From assembly GCF_024397895.1 (NCBI RefSeq), contig NZ_CP073346.1, forward strand, positions 2,914,001-2,978,000: a stretch of DNA of 64,000 nt, read 5' to 3'. The DNA comes from Pseudomonas benzenivorans. Its GTDB lineage: Bacteria > Pseudomonadota > Gammaproteobacteria > Pseudomonadales > Pseudomonadaceae. Position numbers and translations under genes: made by a program. The notes under the pieces were generated by a model. The model saw only the letters and a program-made list of their open reading frames with translations, ran no database searches and was not told the origin of the DNA. Below, in pieces: positions 58,544 through 64,000 of the stretch (its first letter is position 1; each line of letters starts with the position of its first letter).

Positions 58544-59401
58544 ATGGAAACCAAGCAGTCGGACTATTCGGTCTACCGTGACCTGATCGCGCAACTGATG
58601 AGCGATCAGGAGCAGTTGCCGAGCCTGCCGACCCTGACCTGGAAGATTCGCCGCGCGCTGGCCGCACCTGAGGTCAGCATCAGCCAGTTGGTCGAGCTGA
58701 TCGGTCAGGACCCGGCGCTCAGCGCCCTGTTGATGAAGTATGCGTCCAGCGCCTTGTTGCGCTCGCGCATGGCGCCGAAAACCCTGCAGGACGTGCTGCG
58801 GGTGCTCGGTTTGCAGCAGGTGGACCGGGTGGTGATGGTGCATAGCGTCAAGAGCCTGTTTACCCTGCACAGCGCCGAACACAAGCAGCTGTTCATGGAG
58901 GCCTGGCACCGCTTGACCCTCAAGGCCAGCGTCTGCGCTTTCCTGGCGCGCATGGTCGGGCGCATCCCGGCGGATCATGCGGTGCTGGCCTGCCTGCTCA
59001 GCGAGGTCGGTTCGCTGGCCGTGCTGTCGGCATTCAAGAGCAAGGAACTGGTGCCCACCCAGACGCGCTACTACAAGCTGTGCCGGGCCTACAGCAAGTC
59101 GCTGGGCGTCATGCTGCTGAAGAAATGGGCAGTGGACGATGCCTATGTGCAGATCATCCGCGACGTGGGCAACTGGACCCTGCAGCGGCAGCGGCAGATC
59201 GAACTGATCGATCTGGTCAATCTGGGCTTGTACCACACGGTCAAGGACACCGACCCCGCCGCCGACCTGCCGCGGCTCAGCGAGCTGGCGGGCTTCGGCA
59301 AACTGACGCCGCCCGATGATGAGATGGATGAGGATGGCTGCCTCTTACTGGTCAGCCAGCACTGGGACGAAATCCACAGCATCGCCGCAGCCCTGCGCTA
59401 G
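58544..59401 (+). CDS. HDOD-domain protein
   Basis: A 285-residue protein whose first two thirds form an HDOD helical domain (LPSLPTLTWKIRRALAAPEVSISQLVELIGQDPALSALLMKYASSALLRS, then ALFTLHSAEHKQLFMEAW-like region). HDOD proteins resemble HD phosphohydrolases without the metal site and act in signalling or gene control. No fused receiver or EAL domain is visible. It stands alone; partner unknown. Confidence 0.85.
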   Translation: METKQSDYSVYRDLIAQLMSDQEQLPSLPTLTWKIRRALAAPEVSISQLVELIGQDPALSALLMKYASSALLRSRMAPKTLQDVLRVLGLQQVDRVVMVHSVKSLFTLHSAEHKQLFMEAWHRLTLKASVCAFLARMVGRIPADHAVLACLLSEVGSLAVLSAFKSKELVPTQTRYYKLCRAYSKSLGVMLLKKWAVDDAYVQIIRDVGNWTLQRQRQIELIDLVNLGLYHTVKDTDPAADLPRLSELAGFGKLTPPDDEMDEDGCLLLVSQHWDEIHSIAAALR

Positions 59402-59409
59402 GCATTCAC

Positions 59410-61596
59410 TCACGCCTTTGAGGGCGCGCCGCTGCCCTTGAGCAGGTGCGCGGCGAGGGTGCGCAGCGGGCCGAGTTGTCGACAGATCAGCGCCAGCTGG
59501 GTCTGTACCAGACGCAGCTGGTCATCCATCTCCTCCGGTAAGCGCTCCAGCTCGGCCGCGAGTTGCTCTTCGGCGTCGCTGTGGATCGCCACCGCGCGAC
59601 CTTCGCCGAGATTGCCGGCGATCTCGTCGAGGCTGCTGGCCAGGCGCTCGGCACTCTCCAGCAGATGGCTCTGGCCCGCGTCCAGGAGCACCTCGCCGCG
59701 GTGCGCGCCGAGCCCGGAGAGGTAGCTCAGCAGGGTGTGCGAGAGCACCAGGAAGCGAAAGCCGATGTCCGCCTCCTTACGGAAGTGCCCGGGCTCCATG
59801 AGCATATTGCCCAGGGTGGTGGACAGCGCCGCGTCGGCGTTGTGGGCGTTGCGCCGGGCCAGGCGATAGGCCAGGTCGTCGCGCTTGCCGGTGGTGTACT
59901 GGCGAATGATCTGGCGCAGGTAGGTGCCGTTGCAGCCGAGCGTATTGGCCACCATGCGGTCCAGTCGCCGGCCCTGCCAGTCCGGCAGGATGAGGAACAC
60001 CGCCAGGCCGGCGATCAGGCTGCCGAGCAGGGTGTCGACCAGGCGCGGGATGATCAGCCCGTAGCCGTCGCCGACCTGGTTGAAGCAGAACAGCACCATC
60101 AGGGTGATCGCCGCCGTGGCCAGGGTGTAGCGGCTGCTGCGGGTGGCGAAGAACACGACCCCGGCGGCCACCGCGAAGAATGCCTGCACCAGGGTGTTGG
60201 GGAACAGGTCGAACAGGGCCCAGCCGAGCACCAGGCCCAGCACCGTGCCGGCGATGCGCTGCACCAGCTTGCGCCGGGTGGCGCCGTAATTGGGTTGGCA
60301 GACGAATACCGTGGTCAGCAGGATCCAGAAGCCCTGGGCCGGGTCGATCCAGTGCAGCAGGCCATAGCCGGCGGCCAGGGCGACGGCCAGGCGCAGGGCG
60401 TGACGGAACAGCAGGGAGGTGGGCGTCAGTTGCAGGCGCAGACGCTCGGCCACATCCTTCAGCGACTGGGGCTCGCGGTCCAGCAGGCTGCTGTCCTGCT
60501 CCTCGGCCAGGGCGTCGGGATTGCTGGCGTTGCCCAGCAGCTGATCGAGGGTGGCGAGGTTGCCGGCCAGGGCGTGCAGCGAGCGCAGCAAGTGGCGCCA
60601 GGCCGGGTTGCTCTGCAGGTGCAGGTGGTCGAGGGAGGCATGCAGGTCTTCCAGAGCCTGGGAGCACAGCTCGCGGTACTCGAAAGGCTGACGCAGTTCG
60701 ATGGCCTGTGCCAGCCGTTCACAGGCCTCGCCGTGCAGGCGCAGCAGGCGCTGGCAGCGGAACAGCACGTCGCTGTGGAAGAAGGCCTCGGCCAGTTCGT
60801 TATAAGGGTAGTGGGAGGAGCTGGCGCGCTCGTGGATGTCCTGGGCGAGGAAGTACAGCTTGAGGTAGCGCCCGACCTTGGGGCTCGGCCGGTCGTTGCC
60901 GACCCGGTGCAGGATGATCTCCTTGGCCGCGTTCAGGGCGGCGACCACCTTGCCGTTCTGCCTGGCCAGGTCCAGGCGGCGCCGCTCCACGTCGAGCTGG
61001 CGCAGCGGCTCGAACAGGGCGGCCTTGAGCTTGAGGTAGCGGCCCAGCTCGCGGAACAGCCGGGCCAGGCTGTGCTGCAGCGGCTGGTGGGCGAACAGGG
61101 CATTCCAGATCACCGAGAGCAGGCCGTACCAGGCGGCGCCGGCCACCAGCAGCAGCGGTTCCGGCCCGAGGCCGGCGCTGCCGCCGCGCTGCTCCACGCC
61201 GATCATGCTGTAGATCGCCAGAATCAGGGTCGCCCAGCCCAGGGTGGCGAAGCGCTCGCCGAGGGCGCCGAGCATGGTCAGGGCGAAGCTCGACAGTGCC
61301 AGGGCGGCGACGAACAGCCAGGGGTAGGGGAACAGCAGCTCCACCGTGTAGGCGGCGGCGCTGAAGCAGCCGAGGGTCACCAGCAGGGCGGTTAGCCGCC
61401 CCTGCCAGCTGTCGTCGGTTTCGGCCAGGGCGCTGGCGATCACCCCGAGAAACAGCGGGATCAGGGCGTGCATCCAGCCCTGGGACCAGCACAGCAGCAG
61501 GGCGCCGCCCAGGGCGATGAACACCCGCAGGCTGTAGCTGAACTTGTCCAGTGCCCAGAGTCGGCGCAGGGAGTGGCGGAGCGAGGGGGACGACAT
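59410..61596 (-). CDS. yccS: YccS/FUSC-family inner-membrane protein
   Basis: A 728-residue protein with two hydrophobic clusters: about residues 15-170 (FIALGGALLLCWSQG, LFPYPWLFVAALALSSF, LLLVAGAAWYGLLSV) and about 395-530 (LRLAVALAAGYGLLHWIDPAQGFWILLTTVFVCQPNYGATRR, VLGLVLGWALFDLFPNT). The latter is the FUSC signature of fusaric-acid/aromatic efflux-like proteins; YccS is the E. coli namesake. ATG 61596 (MSSPSLRHSL) is preferred to the upstream in-frame ATG at 61773, whose extension has no similarity. No transport partner adjacent. Confidence 0.9.
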   Translation of the reverse strand: MSSPSLRHSLRRLWALDKFSYSLRVFIALGGALLLCWSQGWMHALIPLFLGVIASALAETDDSWQGRLTALLVTLGCFSAAAYTVELLFPYPWLFVAALALSSFALTMLGALGERFATLGWATLILAIYSMIGVEQRGGSAGLGPEPLLLVAGAAWYGLLSVIWNALFAHQPLQHSLARLFRELGRYLKLKAALFEPLRQLDVERRRLDLARQNGKVVAALNAAKEIILHRVGNDRPSPKVGRYLKLYFLAQDIHERASSSHYPYNELAEAFFHSDVLFRCQRLLRLHGEACERLAQAIELRQPFEYRELCSQALEDLHASLDHLHLQSNPAWRHLLRSLHALAGNLATLDQLLGNASNPDALAEEQDSSLLDREPQSLKDVAERLRLQLTPTSLLFRHALRLAVALAAGYGLLHWIDPAQGFWILLTTVFVCQPNYGATRRKLVQRIAGTVLGLVLGWALFDLFPNTLVQAFFAVAAGVVFFATRSSRYTLATAAITLMVLFCFNQVGDGYGLIIPRLVDTLLGSLIAGLAVFLILPDWQGRRLDRMVANTLGCNGTYLRQIIRQYTTGKRDDLAYRLARRNAHNADAALSTTLGNMLMEPGHFRKEADIGFRFLVLSHTLLSYLSGLGAHRGEVLLDAGQSHLLESAERLASSLDEIAGNLGEGRAVAIHSDAEEQLAAELERLPEEMDDQLRLVQTQLALICRQLGPLRTLAAHLLKGSGAPSKA

Positions 61597-61799
61597 CGAT
61601 GAACGGCCTTGTCCGTGAGACTTGCCAAGCAGACTAATGGAATCGTCCGACCGGCGGCACTCCCCAGCGCCACATTCGCTGCCAGCTGCGTACGCCTGGA
61701 GCGCGCGGCGGTCTGTGAAAAACCATGGACTATCCTGTAGACAGGCAGCCGCGCCCCGCGCCTGGGGCATCAACCATGACGGCTGTCATGGAGAGGAAC

Positions 61800-63230
61800 G
61801 TGAAGCTTTCCGCGACCCTGGCGTCGGCTCGCCGCCTGTGTCTGGCCTTGGCCCTGCTGCTGGTGCCCACGTGGCTGGCGGCGGCACCCGCGCTGGTGGT
61901 GGAGCTGCGCGTCGACGGCGCGATCGGCCCGGCCAGCGCCGACTACCTGGTGCGCGGGCTGGCGCGGGCGGTGGACGAGGGCGCGCAGCTGGTGGTGATC
62001 AGCATCGACACCCCCGGTGGCCTGGATACCTCGATGCGCGACATCATCAAGGCGATTCTCGCCAGCCCGATTCCGGTGGCCAGCTACGTCGCGCCAAGCG
62101 GCGCGCGGGCCGCCAGTGCCGGCACCTACATCCTCTACGCCAGCCATGTGGCCGCCATGGCGCCCGGGACCAACCTGGGGGCGGCGACGCCGGTGCAGAT
62201 CGGCGGCATGCCGGGCTCGCCTTCGCCGAAGCCGGATGAGCCGGAGGCGACGCAAGGAGGCGAAAAGGCGGACCCGGCGCAGAAGAAGGACAAGGCGCAG
62301 AAGGCTGCCGCACCGACCGATACCCTGAGCAAGAAGCAGATCAACGATGCCTCGGCCTATATCCGCGGCCTGGCGCAGCTGCGCGGACGCAATGCCGAGT
62401 GGGCCGAGCAGGCGGTGCGCGAGGCAGTCAGCCTGTCCGCCGCCGAGGCGCTGCAGCTCAAGGTCATCGACTACCTGGCCAACGACCTGCCGCACCTGCT
62501 CAAGCAGCTGCACGGCAAGTCCTTTACCGCCGCGGGCGTCGAGGTCACCCTGGACACCGAGGGCGCGCTGCTGGTCAGCCATGGGCCGGACTGGCGCACC
62601 CAGCTGCTGGCGGTGATCACCAACCCCAGCGTGGCGCTGCTGCTGATGATGATCGGCGTCTACGGCCTGTTCTTCGAGTTCTCCAACCCGGGCACCGGGG
62701 TCGGCGGCGTGCTGGGCGGCATCTGCCTGATCCTGGCGCTGTATTCGCTGCAACTGCTGCCGGTGAACTACGCTGGGGTGGCGTTGATCCTGCTCGGGAT
62801 CGCCTTTATCGCCGCCGAGGCCTTCATGCCGAGTTTCGGCGTGCTGGGCATCGGCGGGGTGGTGGCGTTCTGCTTCGGCGCCTTGATCCTGATCGACACC
62901 GACGTACCGGGCTTCGGCATCCCGCTGGCGCTGATCGTCACCCTGGGGCTCACCAGTGGCCTGGTGATCTTCGTCATCCTCAGCATGGCCCTGCGTGCCC
63001 GACATCGTGCCCTGGTCGGCGGGGACACCGAGCTGGTCGGCAGTCTGGTGCGGGTCAACAGCGTGGCGCCGGACAATCCGCGGGGCGGCTGGGTACAGCT
63101 GCAGGGTGAGCAGTGGCAGGTGGTCAGCCAGACGCCCCTGCAGCGGGGCCAGCCGGTGCGGGTGCTGGCGCGCAAAGGTTTGCTGCTGGACGTGACCGCG
63201 GCCGAAGACGCGCCGCCTGAAGGAGACTAG
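61800..63230 (+). CDS. NfeD-family serine protease-like membrane protein
   Basis: A 476-residue protein with a signal peptide ([21 protein letters not shown]). The ClpP-like domain has [13 protein letters not shown], a catalytic Ser in ASAGTYIL, and a Lys in SKKQIND. A Lys/Ala/Pro-rich insert ([16 protein letters not shown]) interrupts this domain. A cluster of four or five helices (about residues 260-400) and a C-terminal OB-fold NfeD domain ([25 protein letters not shown]) follow. GTG 61800 has GGAG 6 bp upstream and gives a clean signal peptide; ATGs at 61776 and 61788 are in frame. It pairs with the SPFH gene downstream. Confidence 0.88.
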   Translation: MKLSATLASARRLCLALALLLVPTWLAAAPALVVELRVDGAIGPASADYLVRGLARAVDEGAQLVVISIDTPGGLDTSMRDIIKAILASPIPVASYVAPSGARAASAGTYILYASHVAAMAPGTNLGAATPVQIGGMPGSPSPKPDEPEATQGGEKADPAQKKDKAQKAAAPTDTLSKKQINDASAYIRGLAQLRGRNAEWAEQAVREAVSLSAAEALQLKVIDYLANDLPHLLKQLHGKSFTAAGVEVTLDTEGALLVSHGPDWRTQLLAVITNPSVALLLMMIGVYGLFFEFSNPGTGVGGVLGGICLILALYSLQLLPVNYAGVALILLGIAFIAAEAFMPSFGVLGIGGVVAFCFGALILIDTDVPGFGIPLALIVTLGLTSGLVIFVILSMALRARHRALVGGDTELVGSLVRVNSVAPDNPRGGWVQLQGEQWQVVSQTPLQRGQPVRVLARKGLLLDVTAAEDAPPEGD

Positions 63231-63232
63231 TG

Positions 63233-63985
63233 ATGGGATTCGAACTGAGCTTTTCCGCCCTGGCGGTGCTGCTGATTGCCTTGCTGGTCTCGGCGTTCCG
63301 TATCCTGCGCGAGTACGAGCGCGGCGTGGTGTTCCAGCTGGGACGCTTCTGGCGGGTCAAGGGCCCCGGCCTGATCATCATCATTCCCGGCATCCAGCAG
63401 ATGGTGCGGGTGGACCTGCGGACCATCGTCCTGGACGTGCCGACCCAGGACGTGATCTCCCGGGACAACGTGTCGGTCAAGGTCAACGCGGTGGTGTATT
63501 TCCGCGTGCTGGATCCGCAGAAGGCGATCATTCAGGTCGAGGACTTTCTGAAAGCCACCAGCCAGCTGGCGCAGACCACCCTGCGCGCGGTGCTCGGCAA
63601 GCATGAGCTGGACGAAATGCTGGCCGAACGCGAGCGCCTGAACATCGATATCCAGCATGTGCTCGATGTGCAGACCGATGCCTGGGGCATCAAGGTGGCC
63701 AATGTCGAGATCAAGCACGTCGACCTCGACGAGTCGATGATCCGCGCCATCGCCAAGCAGGCCGAGGCCGAGCGCGAGCGGCGGGCCAAGGTGATCCATG
63801 CCGAGGGTGAGTTGCAGGCCTCGGAAAAGCTGATGCAGGCGGCCGAGATGCTCGGCCGGCAATCGGGCGCCATGCAGTTGCGCTACATGCAGACCCTGAG
63901 CAATATCGCCGGGGACAAGAGTTCCACCATTGTCTTCCCGCTGCCGATCGAGCTGTTGCAGGCCGTCAAGACGTCCAAGTCCTAG
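63233..63985 (+). CDS. SPFH/stomatin-like slipin
   Basis: A 250-residue protein with an N-terminal membrane helix (residues 3-24, [20 protein letters not shown]), then an SPFH domain: [56 protein letters not shown], and the C-terminal coiled-coil [26 protein letters not shown]. Stomatin-like scaffolds assemble membrane rings; slipins are partnered with NfeD proteases, as here (2 bp after the NfeD stop, GGAG upstream of ATG 63233). It ends 15 bp before the window end. Confidence 0.94.
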   Translation: MGFELSFSALAVLLIALLVSAFRILREYERGVVFQLGRFWRVKGPGLIIIIPGIQQMVRVDLRTIVLDVPTQDVISRDNVSVKVNAVVYFRVLDPQKAIIQVEDFLKATSQLAQTTLRAVLGKHELDEMLAERERLNIDIQHVLDVQTDAWGIKVANVEIKHVDLDESMIRAIAKQAEAERERRAKVIHAEGELQASEKLMQAAEMLGRQSGAMQLRYMQTLSNIAGDKSSTIVFPLPIELLQAVKTSKS

Positions 63986-64000
63986 GACGTACATCGACTT

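Noticed and set aside
59563..61395. 610-residue plus-strand frame opposite yccS
   Set aside because: Gln/Gly/Ala/Val-rich shadow frame without recognisable motifs.

Overview
This is a high-GC gammaproteobacterial chromosome segment. Gene content and order match Pseudomonas: hemW-rdgB-metW-metX, yggT-proC-yggS, pilT-pilU, pyrR-pyrB-pyrC', ruvX-algH-tonB-gshB, the pilGHIJK-chpABC chemosensory cluster, rsmE, bioA, rhlE-type helicase, metF-ahcY with an SAH riboswitch, metK, and tkt-epd-pgk-fba. It resembles core genome of a Pseudomonas other than P. aeruginosa. The only mobile DNA recognised is one complete IS1595-like element. No rRNA, tRNA, CRISPR array or prophage was recognised.

Layout. 1-13 kb: the end of a DUF1329 gene, then a minus-strand run (DUF3392, hemW, rdgB, DUF4426, metW, metX, a dynamin-like GTPase, yggT, proC, yggS), then divergent pilT and pilU and a duplicated-TM2 membrane protein. 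12.87-13.91 kb: an IS1595-family element with 24-bp inverted repeats and an 8-bp target duplication, inserted beside a bidirectional terminator. 13.9-19.7 kb: minus-strand pyrR-pyrB-pyrC', ruvX, algH, tonB, gshB. 20-33.2 kb: the plus-strand Pil-Chp system, including the giant hybrid kinase ChpA with a GAAGCC microsatellite in one linker. 33.4-42.7 kb: amino-acid:Na+ symporter, rsmE, bioA, cytochrome b561 plus YceI, an RhlE-like helicase, ppnN. 42.7-49.3 kb: a periplasmic binding protein, then the activated-methyl cycle (metF, ahcY, metK and an ArsR-methyltransferase fusion). 49.5-55 kb: tkt-epd-pgk-fba. 55-64 kb: secreted M28 peptidase, YgjP-like metalloprotease, DUF2789, GreA-like factor, HDOD protein, YccS-like membrane protein, and an NfeD-SPFH pair cut close to the window end.

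Themes. Twitching motility is strongly represented: retraction ATPases PilT and PilU, the Chp pathway, and the TonB protein encoded beside it. Methionine/SAM metabolism appears twice: metX-metW for synthesis, and metF-ahcY-metK for recycling. The recycling genes show two different regulatory signals, an RNA sensor of S-adenosylhomocysteine before ahcY and a perfect 11-bp-arm DNA palindrome before the ArsR-methyltransferase/metK unit. This pairing, and the IS insertion that separates the pyr operon from its terminator, are the observations I would follow up first. I found no convincing wholly new multi-gene system; most of the window is conserved core genome.
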